A program made the translations under genes and the position numbers. Below are positions 9,765 to 20,835 of a stretch of DNA of 34,932 bases, in pieces. The notes below the pieces were generated by a model. That model worked only from the letters and a program-made list of their open reading frames with translations. It did not search any database and was not told the origin of the DNA. Source of the DNA: Alcaligenaceae bacterium (GTDB lineage: Bacteria > Pseudomonadota > Gammaproteobacteria > Burkholderiales > Burkholderiaceae_B); the NCBI GenBank assembly GCA_002737415.1, contig NSIQ01000036.1, positions 1 to 34,932 on the forward strand, given 5' to 3'. Position 1 is the stretch's first letter, and each line of letters opens with the position of its first letter.

Positions 9765-10226
9765 CTAGGCGCTGGAGCCAGGCGTTGGGCTGTCGGGCCA
9801 GTCGCGTATATAGGCCTTGAGCAGTGAGTTTTCAAATTTTTGCGCGGCGGCAAGCGCTTGCGCCATGTCATAAAAAGAGATAACGCCCAAGAGCATCTCG
9901 CCTTCTATGACCGGTACATAGCGCGAGTGATGCGCAAGCATGAGCCGCTGAACTTCGTGGGCGAGGGTGTCGGGGCTCACGCTGACTGGCTCTTGCTCCA
10001 TGATCGTGCCGATCAAGACGTTGCCGATCGCGCCGTGCTGCGTATTTAAGTGTCGGATGATTTCACGAAACGTCAGCATACCCACAAGTTTTCCGCGCTG
10101 CATAATTACGAGCGACCCGATGTCATGGGCGCTCATGGTTTCAATGGCTTGAGTCACCAAGGTTTCGGGCGTGGCGGTAAAAAGGGTGTTTCCTTTGACT
10201 TTTAGAACTTCACTGACTTTTAGCAT
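9765..10226 (-). CDS. CBS-domain pair protein
   Basis: Two CBS motifs (MSAHDIGSLVIMQRGKLVGMLTFREIIRHL; MLAHHSRYVPVIEGEMLLGVISFYDM). Confidence 0.85.
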   Translation of the reverse strand: MLKVSEVLKVKGNTLFTATPETLVTQAIETMSAHDIGSLVIMQRGKLVGMLTFREIIRHLNTQHGAIGNVLIGTIMEQEPVSVSPDTLAHEVQRLMLAHHSRYVPVIEGEMLLGVISFYDMAQALAAAQKFENSLLKAYIRDWPDSPTPGSSA

Positions 10227-11493
10227 GAGTGTCCCTCGCGTTGCTGCTCTCTGATTTGGATTGTAGTGGGTGGGTCAGAGCGGCGTCATGGTGTTGCAAA
10301 ACTTCGGCCAGCGTGGGGTCGGCGCGAGCGGTCATCAGGTCGCTCAGTGCCTGCGCTAAAAATAGTTGTTCTTTGAGTTTAATCGAGCTGCGGTCAAGCG
10401 TTGTTTTGTCAACCAGGTTGCCGAACTTTGTTTGTTCGGGATCACAGGTCAACAGCCAGCGCTCTTGCGTGGCGCCGGGGGCAACCATCACCAGACCTAG
10501 CGCGCTTAAGGTCGCGAGTTGTCGCTCAAGAAGATTGAGTGGGCTGTTTAACACCCTCACCAACTCAGTGGTGCTGCAGCCTGGGGGTAAGCCGCCTCGC
10601 GCCTGGCTAAGCGTCTTTAAGAGCGTCAGGGCGTCGATGAGGGCAGCGCCAGGCAAGAGCGTCGACTCAAGGCGATCCATGCGCACAAGCGGCAGGTTCG
10701 CGGCGACTAAGGCACCGACTAAGATGCCCAGCCAGCAAAGATAAATCCAGAGCAAAAATACCGGCAGCGCAGCGAAAGCGCCATAGATCATGGTGTAGGT
10801 CGAAAATTGCGAGACATACAAACCAAAACCAATTTTCATGATTTCGAGAATCACTGCCGAGACGAGCCCCCCGAGCAGTGCATCCATTCGCTTGACTCTG
10901 GTGTTGGGCACCACAATGAACAACGCGGCTAGGGCCAGTCCGCTCAGCACGACAGGCAGGAGCTTGAACGCGAGTTCTAACAAAAGCGGCATGCCTGCAA
11001 GCAAACCAAGCGACTCTTTCGCCAAAAAGGTGGTGGCATAAAGGCTTGCTCCGGCAAGCACGGGCCCTAACGAGATCACTGCCCAATACACCAGCAAGCG
11101 GTGGGCTAGCCGGCGTTGTCGATCGACCTTCCAAATGGTGTTGAGTGCGGCCTCAACTGACATCATCAAGAGGACGACTGTCAATACCAGAAACGCTCCG
11201 CCAATAGCCGTCAAGCTTGAGGCTTTGGATGCGAACTCATTGAGATACGTCATAATATTTTCTGAGACCGCAAGGGGCATCAGGTTGTTGCTTAAAAACG
11301 CTTGTAGGGCGTCGCTAAATTCCTTAAAAAGTGGAAACGCCGTGAACAGTGACAGCGCAACCGCTAACAAGGGCACAATTGACAGAACGGTGCTAAAGGT
11401 TAAGCTCGCGGCCATTTGCAGCGTGTTGGCGGCCACCACTCTTTGACTGGCAAAGCGAAGAAGCTGGCGCAAACCCCGGGCATTGGTTGACAT
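10210..11493 (-). CDS. YihY/UPF0761 family inner-membrane protein
   Basis: YihY-type core (AASLTFSTVLSIVPLLAVALSLFTAFP, TIWKVDRQRRLAHRLLVYWAVISLGPVLAGASL, TMIYGAFAALPVFLLWIYLCWLGILVGALVAANL). Start at MSTNARGL (11493) preferred over the longer ORF from 11718. Confidence 0.85.
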   Translation of the reverse strand: MSTNARGLRQLLRFASQRVVAANTLQMAASLTFSTVLSIVPLLAVALSLFTAFPLFKEFSDALQAFLSNNLMPLAVSENIMTYLNEFASKASSLTAIGGAFLVLTVVLLMMSVEAALNTIWKVDRQRRLAHRLLVYWAVISLGPVLAGASLYATTFLAKESLGLLAGMPLLLELAFKLLPVVLSGLALAALFIVVPNTRVKRMDALLGGLVSAVILEIMKIGFGLYVSQFSTYTMIYGAFAALPVFLLWIYLCWLGILVGALVAANLPLVRMDRLESTLLPGAALIDALTLLKTLSQARGGLPPGCSTTELVRVLNSPLNLLERQLATLSALGLVMVAPGATQERWLLTCDPEQTKFGNLVDKTTLDRSSIKLKEQLFLAQALSDLMTARADPTLAEVLQHHDAALTHPLQSKSESSNARDTHAKSQ

Positions 11494-11624
11494 GAGGGTA
11501 ACGATTTGTTGTTTTGTGGCAGCCGACACACACGACGGCTCTCTGCGGGTGATAATAGCAGCGTCTCCCCTCAAAGGGCTCTTGTCGGCCGTGCTGGCCG
11601 TCTGAACGTCACGCAGCGCAAACG

Positions 11625-12062
11625 ATGTCAATTCAGGTAGATCCACCCCCCTCTGTCGCCCGCTTAAATGTTGCATTGCAACGCGCTGCCTCGCTGAGTC
11701 TGTTAGCGTTGTTTGCACTTTGCTTGCTGTGGGAAACCTGGCTGGCGCCTCTCAGGCCCGGTGGAACCTTGCTATTTTTGAAGGCGCTTCCCTTGGCGTT
11801 TGCGATTCGCGGGGTAGTGCAAGGTAGTCTTTACACTATTCAATGGGCCTCGATGTTAGTGCTGTTGTATTTGATGGAAGGCGTCGTTCGGGTGGTGTCT
11901 GATCCGCCCGGGCCTTCAATCGCGCTGGCCTGGATCGAGATCGTCTTGGCCACCATTTTCTTTTTCTGCTCGGTTTTTTATGTGCGACCTGCAAAACAAA
12001 TCGTAAAAGCGGCACAGAAGGCCGAGAAGTTAAAAGAGAAAGAAAGCAACCGAAATTCGTAA
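11625..12062 (+). CDS. DUF2069 family membrane protein
   Basis: 145-aa small membrane protein (LCLLWETWLAPLRPGGTLLFLKALPLAFAIRGVVQGSLYTIQWASMLVLLYLMEGVVR). Confidence 0.82.
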   Translation: MSIQVDPPPSVARLNVALQRAASLSLLALFALCLLWETWLAPLRPGGTLLFLKALPLAFAIRGVVQGSLYTIQWASMLVLLYLMEGVVRVVSDPPGPSIALAWIEIVLATIFFFCSVFYVRPAKQIVKAAQKAEKLKEKESNRNS

Positions 12063-12075
12063 ACTGTAGATAACC

Positions 12076-13623
12076 ATGACGTCGAACTCTTGTTTTGAAG
12101 CACTTCCTAAGCCAAACTCTTTTGCACAACTGCCGCCAGAGTTTTATACGCGGCTGCCGACCACGCCTCTGAACCAGCCGCGCTTGCTGCACGCCAGCGC
12201 CGAAGTGGCGGCGTTACTGGGGTTGCCGCTCGAGGCGCTTAGCACGCCAGAGTTTTTGGCAGTGGTCAGCGGCTCTGAGCCTCTTCCGGGCGGAGCCACG
12301 CTAGCGGCGGTCTACAGCGGACACCAGTTCGGTGTTTGGGCTGGACAGCTTGGCGATGGTCGTGCACATTTGCTAGGCGAGATACAAGGGCCAGAAGGGA
12401 GTGTTGAACTGCAACTCAAGGGGGCAGGCATGACGCCTTATTCCCGCATGGGCGATGGGCGCGCCGTGGTGCGCTCGTCAGTGCGTGAGTATTTGGCCAG
12501 CCATGCAATGCAGGGTTTAGGCATTCCAACCACGCGTGCCTTGTCGTTGGTGTCTGCGTCAAATCCAGTGATGCGCGAAACCGTTGAAACGGCTGCCGTG
12601 GTTGCCCGAGTGGCGCCGAGTTTTGTGCGCTTTGGTTCCTTCGAGCACTGGGCGTCTCGCAAGCGTCCTGACCATTTACGAACGCTGGCCGATTATGTGA
12701 TTGACCGGTTTTACCCCGACTGCCGCACGCGTATCGCTCAAGCCACAGCACCCGCTTACGAACCCTACGTCCAGTTATTGCGCAGGGTCGTGCAACGAAC
12801 TGCGACGCTCATGGCTGACTGGCAAGTGGTTGGGTTTTGTCACGGCGTGATGAACACGGACAACATGTCGATTTTGGGTCTAACGCTTGATTATGGCCCC
12901 TATGGTTTTATGGATGGCTTTGACGCCAGACATATTTGCAATCACACCGACAGCAACGGCCGCTACGCTTGGCACGCGCAGCCAGCGGTCGCCCACTGGA
13001 ACCTTTATCAGCTCGCCAATAGTTTGCACGAAATCGTGCCCGACACTGAGCCTTTGCAAGCCGCGCTCAACGAGTTTGAGCCCATTTTTTTAGAAGCGAT
13101 GCAAGCGCGCCTGAGCCAAAAACTGGGCTTGGGTCGCTGGCAGTCGGGTGATGAAACCCTGATCGACGACCTCTGGAGTTTGATGCAAGGCAGTCATGCC
13201 GACTTTACGCTGACCTTCAGGCAATTGGCCTATGCGCCGGGTTTGACGCTGGCGTCGCAAGCGCAGATCGAGCATGATCTCGGTCAGACAGTGAATGCCA
13301 ACCTGACGCCTTTTGTCGATTTATTTGTGGATCGTGCGGCCGCGCTGGCCTGGCTAGAAGCCTACGCCAAGCGGCTGGGGCCCGAGCCCACCCAAAACTG
13401 GCAAGAGCGGGTCGCAGGGATGCTGGCAGTCAACCCACTCTATGTTTTGCGCAATCACCTTGCGCAGCAGGCGATCGAGGCCGCTGAACGCGGTGACGCG
13501 GCTGAGATCGCGCGGCAAATGAAGGCCCTGCGCAATCCCTTTGTTGCCCAAGCAGGTCAAGAGGCCTATGCGGCTGCGCCAGCCGCCGGGGCACCGCATT
13601 TAGAGGTGAGTTGCTCGTCATGA
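12076..13623 (+). CDS. selO: Protein adenylyltransferase SelO (YdiU/UPF0061)
   Basis: YSGHQFGVWAGQLGDGRAHLLGE, LKGAGMTPYSRMGDGRAVVRSSVREYL, GFCHGVMNTDNMSILGLTLDYGPYGFMDGFD; C-terminus LEVSCSS. Confidence 0.95.
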   Translation: MTSNSCFEALPKPNSFAQLPPEFYTRLPTTPLNQPRLLHASAEVAALLGLPLEALSTPEFLAVVSGSEPLPGGATLAAVYSGHQFGVWAGQLGDGRAHLLGEIQGPEGSVELQLKGAGMTPYSRMGDGRAVVRSSVREYLASHAMQGLGIPTTRALSLVSASNPVMRETVETAAVVARVAPSFVRFGSFEHWASRKRPDHLRTLADYVIDRFYPDCRTRIAQATAPAYEPYVQLLRRVVQRTATLMADWQVVGFCHGVMNTDNMSILGLTLDYGPYGFMDGFDARHICNHTDSNGRYAWHAQPAVAHWNLYQLANSLHEIVPDTEPLQAALNEFEPIFLEAMQARLSQKLGLGRWQSGDETLIDDLWSLMQGSHADFTLTFRQLAYAPGLTLASQAQIEHDLGQTVNANLTPFVDLFVDRAAALAWLEAYAKRLGPEPTQNWQERVAGMLAVNPLYVLRNHLAQQAIEAAERGDAAEIARQMKALRNPFVAQAGQEAYAAAPAAGAPHLEVSCSS

Positions 13624-13689
13624 TGCAATAATGCTGTACTAAGAGCTTGCGGGCCCCTGTTCTACTCATTTTTTCGGTACTTGCCGCCT

Positions 13690-14748
13690 ATGTCTGGTAA
13701 TACGCTCGGTACACTATTTTGTGTGACTAATTTTGGTGAATCCCATGGCCCTGCCATTGGCTGTGTCGTCGACGGCTGTCCACCTGGTTTAGTGCTTTGC
13801 GAGCAAGATATCCAAGTGGAACTTGATCGTCGTCGGCCCGGCACCTCACGCCACGTGACTCAACGTCAAGAGGCCGATCAGGTTGAAATTTTGTCTGGGG
13901 TCTATGAGGGCAAAACCACCGGCACACCCATTGCGCTATTGATTCGTAACGTGGATGCACGCAGTAAAGATTACAGCGCAATTGCAGATACGTTCAGGCC
14001 GGGCCATGCCGATTTCACTTATTTCAAAAAGTACGGTGCGCGTGACCCGCGCGGCGGTGGGCGCTCGTCAGCACGGTTAACGGCCCCCACAGTGGCGGCG
14101 GGTGCGATCGCAAAGAAATGGCTCGCCGAGCACTTTGGCATTAAGGTGCGCGGCTACATGAGCCAGCTAGGGCCCATCACCATGCCATTTGTCAGCTGGG
14201 ATCATGTCCCAAATAACCCGTTTTACGCAGCCAACGACACCAGTACGCCTGAACTCGAGGCTTACATGGATCAATTACGACGCGATGGCGACTCTGTGGG
14301 CGCGCGTATCGAAGTGGTGGCTGACGGCTTACCGGTAGGCTGGGGCGAGCCCATCTATGATCGCCTAGACGCCGATATTGCCTACGCAATGATGGGTTTA
14401 AACGCCGTTAAGGGTGTTGAGATTGGCTCAGGTTTCAAAAGTATTGAGCAACGTGGCTCTGAGCATGGCGACGAAATCACGCCAGAGGGCTTTTTAACGA
14501 ATCATGCCGGCGGTGTGTTGGGTGGGATTTCGACTGGGCAACCCATTACGGTGAGCGTGGCGATCAAGCCAACCTCAAGTATTCGCACCGAACGGCGCTC
14601 GATTGACCGCGCGGGGAACCCAGTGATGGTGCAAACTTTAGGCCGCCATGATCCCTGTGTCGGGATTCGCGCGACCCCGATTGCCGAGGCCTTGCTGGCT
14701 TTAATTTTGATCGATCACGCCTTGCGTCACCGTGCGCAGTGCGGCTAG
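13690..14748 (+). CDS. aroC: Chorismate synthase
   Basis: [90 protein letters not shown]. Start at 13690 chosen. Confidence 0.97.
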   Translation: MSGNTLGTLFCVTNFGESHGPAIGCVVDGCPPGLVLCEQDIQVELDRRRPGTSRHVTQRQEADQVEILSGVYEGKTTGTPIALLIRNVDARSKDYSAIADTFRPGHADFTYFKKYGARDPRGGGRSSARLTAPTVAAGAIAKKWLAEHFGIKVRGYMSQLGPITMPFVSWDHVPNNPFYAANDTSTPELEAYMDQLRRDGDSVGARIEVVADGLPVGWGEPIYDRLDADIAYAMMGLNAVKGVEIGSGFKSIEQRGSEHGDEITPEGFLTNHAGGVLGGISTGQPITVSVAIKPTSSIRTERRSIDRAGNPVMVQTLGRHDPCVGIRATPIAEALLALILIDHALRHRAQCG

Positions 14749-14816
14749 GCCCTAGGCTCGCTATGGCATAATCAAGGGCTACCCCTTTACAACGTCTGTT
14801 TGGCAGATAAATCGTC

Positions 14817-16226
14817 ATGAAAAAAACTCTATACGACAAGCTTTGGGACGCCCATGTGGTTCACGAAGAACCAGATGGCACCGCAATTTTGTACATCGAT
14901 CGTCATTTGTTGCACGAGGTCACAAGCCCTCAAGCTTTTGAAGGCCTCGATTTGGCAGGTCGTCCGCTGTGGCGCCTCAATGCCAACTTGGCAGTGGCCG
15001 ATCACAACGTGCCCACACTCGCGCGCGATCGTGCAGAGGGCATCACTGATCCAGTCTCCAAGTTGCAGGTCGATACCCTTGATGCAAACTGCGTGAAGCA
15101 CAATGTGATTGAATTTCGCATGAACGATTTGCGTCAGGGCATTGTGCACGTGATTGGCCCCGAGCAGGGCGCAACCTTGCCTGGCATGACGGTGGTTTGT
15201 GGCGATTCGCACACCAGCACGCATGGCGCTTTTGGTGCCTTGGCCTTTGGTATCGGTACCTCTGAAGTCGAACACGTCATGGCCACGCAAACATTGCAAG
15301 CCAAGAAAAATAAAAATATGTTGGTGCGCGTTGAAGGTACCTTGCCTATCGGCTGTACTGCAAAAGACGTGATCCTGTATGTAATTGGTCAAATTGGCAC
15401 GGCCGGTGGCACAGGTCATGCGATTGAATTTGCAGGCAGCACCATTCGCGGCTTGTCCATGGAAGGTCGCATGACCCTTTGCAACATGGCGATTGAAGCC
15501 GGTGCGCGTTCAGGCATGGTAGCGGTTGATCAAAAGACAATCGATTATTGTGTGGGGCGCCCTTTTTCGCCAAGCGGTGCCCTGTGGGATGCCGCGGTCG
15601 TCTACTGGAAAACCTTGCACACTGACGAGGGTGCTTTCTTTGATCGTGTCGTCGAGATTGATGCGCGCCAAATTGTGCCTCAGGTCACTTGGGGCACTTC
15701 GCCCGAGATGGTCTTACCAGTCACCGGCCGTGTGCCTGATCCAGATCGCGAAAAAGACGACATGCGTCGCGAGGGGATGGAACGCGCCTTGGTGTATATG
15801 GGTCTAAAGCCCAATACGCTGATCGAAGACATCAAGATTGATCGCGTGTTTATCGGCTCGTGCACCAACTCGCGTATTGAAGATTTGCGCGCTGCGGCCG
15901 TTGTTGCCCGCGGTCGCAAGGTCGCCAGCAATGTGCGTCAGGCACTTGTGGTGGCGGGCTCGGGTTTGGTCAAAGCACAAGCCGAGCGCGAAGGCCTAGA
16001 CAAGATTTTTATCGAGGCTGGTTTTGAATGGCGCGAGCCAGGCTGCTCAATGTGCCTGGCCATGAACGCCGACCGCATCGAGCCCGGCGAGCGTTGCGCC
16101 TCGACTTCAAATCGCAATTTTGAAGGACGCCAAGGGCAGGGTGGTCGCACCCATCTCGTGAGTCCGGCGATGGCTGCCGCTGCAGCCGTGTCGGGTCATT
16201 TCGTTGACGTACGTAACCTCCGGTAA
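14817..16226 (+). CDS. leuC: 3-isopropylmalate dehydratase large subunit
   Basis: [70 protein letters not shown]. Confidence 0.97.
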   Translation: MKKTLYDKLWDAHVVHEEPDGTAILYIDRHLLHEVTSPQAFEGLDLAGRPLWRLNANLAVADHNVPTLARDRAEGITDPVSKLQVDTLDANCVKHNVIEFRMNDLRQGIVHVIGPEQGATLPGMTVVCGDSHTSTHGAFGALAFGIGTSEVEHVMATQTLQAKKNKNMLVRVEGTLPIGCTAKDVILYVIGQIGTAGGTGHAIEFAGSTIRGLSMEGRMTLCNMAIEAGARSGMVAVDQKTIDYCVGRPFSPSGALWDAAVVYWKTLHTDEGAFFDRVVEIDARQIVPQVTWGTSPEMVLPVTGRVPDPDREKDDMRREGMERALVYMGLKPNTLIEDIKIDRVFIGSCTNSRIEDLRAAAVVARGRKVASNVRQALVVAGSGLVKAQAEREGLDKIFIEAGFEWREPGCSMCLAMNADRIEPGERCASTSNRNFEGRQGQGGRTHLVSPAMAAAAAVSGHFVDVRNLR

Positions 16227-16231
16227 ACATC

Positions 16232-16888
16232 ATGGATTCTTTCACTACGCATCAAGGTTTGGTCGCCCCGCTCGATCGTGAAAACGTCGACACCGATTTG
16301 ATCATTCCAAAGCAGTTTTTAAAGTCAATCAAGAGCACAGGGTTTGGGCCGAATCTGTTCGACGAGATCCGCTATCTGGATCACGGCGAACCCGGCATGG
16401 ATAACTCTAAACGCCCCTTGAACCCTGAATTCATCTTGAATCACTCGCGCTATCAAGGTGCTTCGATTTTGTTAGGCCGCAAAAATTTTGGCTGCGGTTC
16501 GAGCCGCGAGCATGCGCCTTGGGCGTTGGCGCAATACGGCTTTCGGGCAGTGATTGCCCCGTCATTTGCCGACATCTTTTTCAACAACAGCTACAAGACA
16601 GGGTTCTTGCCGATTGTGTTGTCTGAGTTACAAATTTCGCGTCTGTTTGACGAGGTACGTGGTTTTGTTGGCTACAAGCTAACCATCGATCTTGAAAAAC
16701 AAGTCGTGATTGCACCAGACGGGCGCACGATGGATTTTGACATCACCGCGCATCGCAAATATTGCATGGTCAATGGCTTGGATGAAATTGGTTTGACCTT
16801 ACGTCAGGCCGATAAGATTCGAGTCTTTGAGGCCGAGCGCCTCGCCCGCCATCCTTGGTTGGATGTTCAACCAATCGGTGCACGTTAA
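16232..16888 (+). CDS. leuD: 3-isopropylmalate dehydratase small subunit
   Basis: [45 protein letters not shown]. Confidence 0.97.
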   Translation: MDSFTTHQGLVAPLDRENVDTDLIIPKQFLKSIKSTGFGPNLFDEIRYLDHGEPGMDNSKRPLNPEFILNHSRYQGASILLGRKNFGCGSSREHAPWALAQYGFRAVIAPSFADIFFNNSYKTGFLPIVLSELQISRLFDEVRGFVGYKLTIDLEKQVVIAPDGRTMDFDITAHRKYCMVNGLDEIGLTLRQADKIRVFEAERLARHPWLDVQPIGAR

Positions 16889-16901
16889 TTCACTTACACG
16901 T

Positions 16902-16921
16902 TGGGCCGGTTTACCGGCCCA
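16902..16921 (+). other. Intergenic hairpin between leuD and leuB
   Basis: TGGGCCGG-TTTA-CCGGCCCA: 8-bp perfect stem with 4-nt loop, no strong T-tract after it. Confidence 0.7.
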
Positions 16922-16951
16922 TGACTTTTGGATCAAAGCAACAGGACGAAC

Positions 16952-18028
16952 ATGACGCAAAAAATTGCAGTATTGCCAGGCGATGGGATCGGCGCCGAAA
17001 TTATGGAACAAGCGGTTCGTGTTTTAGGCGCGCTTAACTTACCACTTGAAATTAATCATGCACCGGTTGGCGGCACTGCCTATGACCTGCATGGCCACCC
17101 CTTGCCACCTGCAACTTTGAAGCTTGCCCAAGAATCAAACGCTGTCTTGTTTGGTGCAGTGGGCGACTGGAAATACGACAAGCTGCCACGCGAGTATCGC
17201 CCTGAACAGGCGATCTTGGGCTTACGTAAAGCGCTAGGTTTGTTTGCAAACTTTCGCCCAGCGATCTTGTACCCTGAGTTGGCCAATGCGTCGTCTTTAA
17301 AGCCCGAAATTGTTTCTGGGCTAGATATTTTGATTTTGCGTGAACTCACCGGCGATATTTATTTTGGTTCGCCACGTGGTGTGCGCGTAGCCCCTGATGG
17401 CCCGTTTGCAGGCGAGCGTGAAGGCTTTGACACCATGCGTTATGCCGAGCCCGAGATTCGTCGGATCGCGCATTTGGGTTTTCAGGCAGCGCTTAAGCGT
17501 CAACGCCGTTTGTGTAGCGTCGATAAGTCAAACGTTCTTGAAACCTCCCAACTCTGGCGCGACATCGTGACAGAGATTGGTAAAGAATATCCTGATGTCG
17601 CGTTGTCGCACATGTATGTCGATAACGCCGCGATGCAGTTAGTGCGTGCACCGCGCGACTTTGATGTGATTGTGACGGGCAATTTGTTTGGTGACATTTT
17701 GTCTGATGAAGCGTCGATGTTGACCGGTTCAATCGGCATGCTGCCCTCAGCCTCACTCAACGCCTCAGGCCAGGGTCTGTATGAGCCTAGCCATGGCTCA
17801 GCCCCTGACATCGCAGGTAAAGGCGTGGCAAATCCCTTGGCCACGATTTTGTCGGCGGCCATGATGTTGCGATATTCGCTAAATGAAACGGCTCAAGCGG
17901 ATCGTATTGAGCAAGCTGTTAGAAAAGTTTTGCAACAAGGCCTGCGGACTGCTGACATCTACGAACAAGGCACGACCAAAGTCGGGACCGCTGCTATGGG
18001 CGACGCTGTACTCAAGGCCTTAGGGTAG
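16952..18028 (+). CDS. leuB: 3-isopropylmalate dehydrogenase
   Basis: [67 protein letters not shown]. Start at 16952. Confidence 0.97.
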   Translation: MTQKIAVLPGDGIGAEIMEQAVRVLGALNLPLEINHAPVGGTAYDLHGHPLPPATLKLAQESNAVLFGAVGDWKYDKLPREYRPEQAILGLRKALGLFANFRPAILYPELANASSLKPEIVSGLDILILRELTGDIYFGSPRGVRVAPDGPFAGEREGFDTMRYAEPEIRRIAHLGFQAALKRQRRLCSVDKSNVLETSQLWRDIVTEIGKEYPDVALSHMYVDNAAMQLVRAPRDFDVIVTGNLFGDILSDEASMLTGSIGMLPSASLNASGQGLYEPSHGSAPDIAGKGVANPLATILSAAMMLRYSLNETAQADRIEQAVRKVLQQGLRTADIYEQGTTKVGTAAMGDAVLKALG

Positions 18029-18086
18029 TGCGGTGTTAAAATTCACTGTAAGTGTAGGTATTTAAACGATTTTTTGGTCTTTGGCG

Positions 18087-19214
18087 ATGAAACAGTCTGT
18101 TGGTTTGGTAGGTTGGCGTGGGATGGTGGGCTCGGTGCTCATGCAACGCATGCGCGACGAGGGTGATTTTGCCCTGATCGACCCGGTATTTTTTTCAACG
18201 AGTAATGCGGGTGGACGTGCACCCGAGTGGGCAGGTGCCACCGCCTTACAAAATGCTTTTGAGATCGACGCGTTAAAAAAACTACCCATTATCGTGACGG
18301 CGCAGGGTGGCGATTACACCTCTGAGGTCTACCCCAAGCTGCGCGCAGCGGGCTGGACTGGTCTGTGGATCGATGCAGCGAGTACGTTGCGCATGAAAGA
18401 TGATGCAATCATTGTGCTTGATCCCGTTAACCGTTCTGTGATTGACGCTGCACTCAAGCGCGGGGGTCGAGACTTTGTTGGTGGTAATTGCACAGTAAGC
18501 TGCATGGTGATGGGCTTAGCAGGCTTGTTTAAGGCAGGTTTGGTCGAGTGGATGACCAGCATGACGTATCAGGCGGCCTCGGGCGGCGGCGCCCAGCATA
18601 TGCGTGAATTGCTCACGCAGTTTGGCTTGCTGAATGCCGCTGTAAAGGCGCTGCTTGACGATCCGGCTTCGGCGATTCTTGAAATTGATCGAAACGTATT
18701 GGCGTTGCAACAAAGTGGTCGGTTACCCACCGAGCACTTCGGAATTCCCTTAGCAGGAAATTTGATCCCCTGGATTGATAAGGATCTTGGTAATGGGATG
18801 TCGCGCGAAGAGTGGAAAGGCGAGGCTGAAACCAATAAGATTTTGGGTCGCGGCGCTGGGTTTGGCTCAACCCCCATTGCGATTGACGGTTTGTGCGTGC
18901 GCATTGGTGCGATGCGTTGCCATAGCCAGGCGCTCACGATTAAGCTGACTCGCGATGTCCCCATCGATGAGATCACTGATATTGTCAAAAACGGGACGAC
19001 CTGGACCAAGGTCGTTGCTAACACTAAAGATGCAACTCTCGCGGGGTTGTCACCTGTGGCGGTCACGGGCACGCTAGACATACCGGTAGGGCGCCTGCGT
19101 AAGTTATCAATGGGGCCTGAGTATTTGGGGGCCTTTACGGTGGGCGACCAGTTGTTATGGGGCGCAGCTGAACCCTTGCGCAGGATGTTGCGTATTGCTT
19201 TGGGCGAACTATAG
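18087..19214 (+). CDS. asd: Aspartate-semialdehyde dehydrogenase
   Basis: [45 protein letters not shown] (catalytic Cys), [16 protein letters not shown]. Start ATG 18087. Confidence 0.96.
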   Translation: MKQSVGLVGWRGMVGSVLMQRMRDEGDFALIDPVFFSTSNAGGRAPEWAGATALQNAFEIDALKKLPIIVTAQGGDYTSEVYPKLRAAGWTGLWIDAASTLRMKDDAIIVLDPVNRSVIDAALKRGGRDFVGGNCTVSCMVMGLAGLFKAGLVEWMTSMTYQAASGGGAQHMRELLTQFGLLNAAVKALLDDPASAILEIDRNVLALQQSGRLPTEHFGIPLAGNLIPWIDKDLGNGMSREEWKGEAETNKILGRGAGFGSTPIAIDGLCVRIGAMRCHSQALTIKLTRDVPIDEITDIVKNGTTWTKVVANTKDATLAGLSPVAVTGTLDIPVGRLRKLSMGPEYLGAFTVGDQLLWGAAEPLRRMLRIALGEL

Positions 19215-19232
19215 GTTTAAAAGGGTACAACG

Positions 19233-20750
19233 ATGCGTGATGATCTAAATTCTTTGTGTCAGGTAGCGCAAAAACTGGGCTTCGCTCTGGGTTTGTCTTT
19301 AGTTGTCTCTTCGCAAACGCTTGCCGCGAAAGCCGGACATGGTCGCGTTGATTCAAGCGCTGGCGCCCCGTTACAGGTTTCGATTCCCTTGCTCGATTTA
19401 GCTGCTGCGGATCTTCCAACCTTGCAGGTTAAGCTTGCCTCTGCAGCTGCCTGGGCCAAAGCGGGTCTGACGCCTCCTGCCAGCCTCGAGTCAATGGTGG
19501 TCACCGTTGAGCCTGGCTTTGCAAAAGATTCGCGTACCTTGGTGTTGCGTTCGACTCAGTCGGTCAACCGACCTGTGATTGATGTCTTGCTTGAGGTGTC
19601 TTCTGCGAGCGGTGCCACCCAAGTGCAATCGAGTTTTCTTGTTTTAACTCAAGCGAGCAGTGCGTCTGCTGGCGGTACCGTGGTCGTCAAATCAGGAGAC
19701 ACGCTCTCAGCAATCGCAATGATTCATGCCGTACCTGGTGCCGATCTTTATCAGATGCTTTGGGCGCTTTATCAGGCCAATCCGCAGGCGTTCTTCTCGC
19801 AGAACATGAATCTGCTCAAAGCCGGCGCGGTACTCACGATTCCTCAGGCCGATACGGTACGTGCAATTGACACAAAGCTCGCACGCGAAATGTATTTAAA
19901 ACATACTGCGGCCTTCAACGCGCGAAGTGGCGGCACAAGAACCGCTTCAACAGGGCTCACGCCTCAAGCGGCGGCGCCTGTTGCTTCGACACAAGCTGGC
20001 ACGGTATCGACCCCTAGTGCGTCTGCCCCCGCGACCGCGTCGGGTGATCGGGTGCGTCTGACCTCGTCTAACGCCAACGAGCAAAGCGAGGACGCGCGCG
20101 TGGCTGCTGCCAAAGAAATCGCAGAGATTCAGTCACGCGTAGAAAGCTTGCAACAAAATATCAAGCAACTGAAAGACACCTTGAGTCAGCTGGGCAGTGC
20201 GCCGCAAACTGGCGCACCCGCAGCCTCGGGTAGCACGGGTGCAACTGCGGGTGCAACAGGCGTTGCAGGCAGTACGGGAGCAGTTGGTTTGACAGGCAGC
20301 GCTGGAGTTACGGGTGCTCCTGGTAGCGTTGGCACGTCAGGCAGCGCAGGCGTGGCAGGTCAGGCAGGCGTCTCTGGGGCTCAGGCGGGTTCAGTAGCGG
20401 GTGCAACTGTGGCTGCAGGTAATGAGGCCTCAACCACGAAGGCCACCACTGAATCTGCTGCAACGGGTGGGTTTCAGGCGACTGCAGGCAAGCTGTGGGC
20501 GGGCCTGACTGGTAGTGCGCTTGGTATGTTGACGGCGTTCTTGGCGCTCGGTGGTTTGTCTGTGGCTTGGCTGTTGCGCCGCGCAAGCGCACGCCGCGAA
20601 CAAGACGAGAACGTAAGTGATGACGCGCCACGTCCGCTTAATCAAGAGGCCGTCACTGCCTTCGATCAAAAGCTCAAGGGTTTAGATTTGAACCTTGATG
20701 CTTCAGCCACGCCCGCTAAGGTCGAGTCCTCTCTCGCAAAGCCGATTTAA
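19233..20750 (+). CDS. FimV/HubP-like LysM protein, short form with a collagen-like tract
   Basis: FimV-type N-terminus (GRVDSSAGAPLQVSIPLLDLAAADLPTLQVKLAS), LysM (VVKSGDTLSAIAMIHAVPGADLYQMLWALYQANPQAF), coiled-coil, G-X-X tract, one TM and a short cytoplasmic tail. Located between asd and truA, the usual place in Burkholderiales. Confidence 0.85.
   Translation: MRDDLNSLCQVAQKLGFALGLSLVVSSQTLAAKAGHGRVDSSAGAPLQVSIPLLDLAAADLPTLQVKLASAAAWAKAGLTPPASLESMVVTVEPGFAKDSRTLVLRSTQSVNRPVIDVLLEVSSASGATQVQSSFLVLTQASSASAGGTVVVKSGDTLSAIAMIHAVPGADLYQMLWALYQANPQAFFSQNMNLLKAGAVLTIPQADTVRAIDTKLAREMYLKHTAAFNARSGGTRTASTGLTPQAAAPVASTQAGTVSTPSASAPATASGDRVRLTSSNANEQSEDARVAAAKEIAEIQSRVESLQQNIKQLKDTLSQLGSAPQTGAPAASGSTGATAGATGVAGSTGAVGLTGSAGVTGAPGSVGTSGSAGVAGQAGVSGAQAGSVAGATVAAGNEASTTKATTESAATGGFQATAGKLWAGLTGSALGMLTAFLALGGLSVAWLLRRASARREQDENVSDDAPRPLNQEAVTAFDQKLKGLDLNLDASATPAKVESSLAKPI
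20250..20384 (+). repeat. Collagen-like Gly-X-X coding tract (15 consecutive triplets) within the fimV-like gene
   Basis: In-frame translation: GAT GVA GST GAV GLT GSA GVT GAP GSV GTS GSA GVA GQA GVS GAQ. Confidence 0.85.
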
Positions 20751-20835
20751 ATGTCTTGGGCGTACGCCAAGTCTTGTCAATGTGGTTAAGGCTAAGTCTT
20801 TTGAGTGGCTGCTGGCTTTTTAGGGCGGCCCTCTG

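Noticed and set aside
11494-11718. ORF-track N-terminal extension of the YihY-type protein
   Set aside because: The extension overlaps the divergent DUF2069 gene; family similarity begins after MSTNARGL.
14749-14816. Leucine-rich leader peptide/attenuator before leuC
   Set aside because: The 68-nt gap contains no short ORF with Leu runs and no terminator hairpin.
20755-20771. Palindrome near GGCGTACGCC after the fimV-like gene as a terminator
   Set aside because: The self-complementary core leaves no proper loop and there is no U-tract; a stem with bulge is possible but weak.
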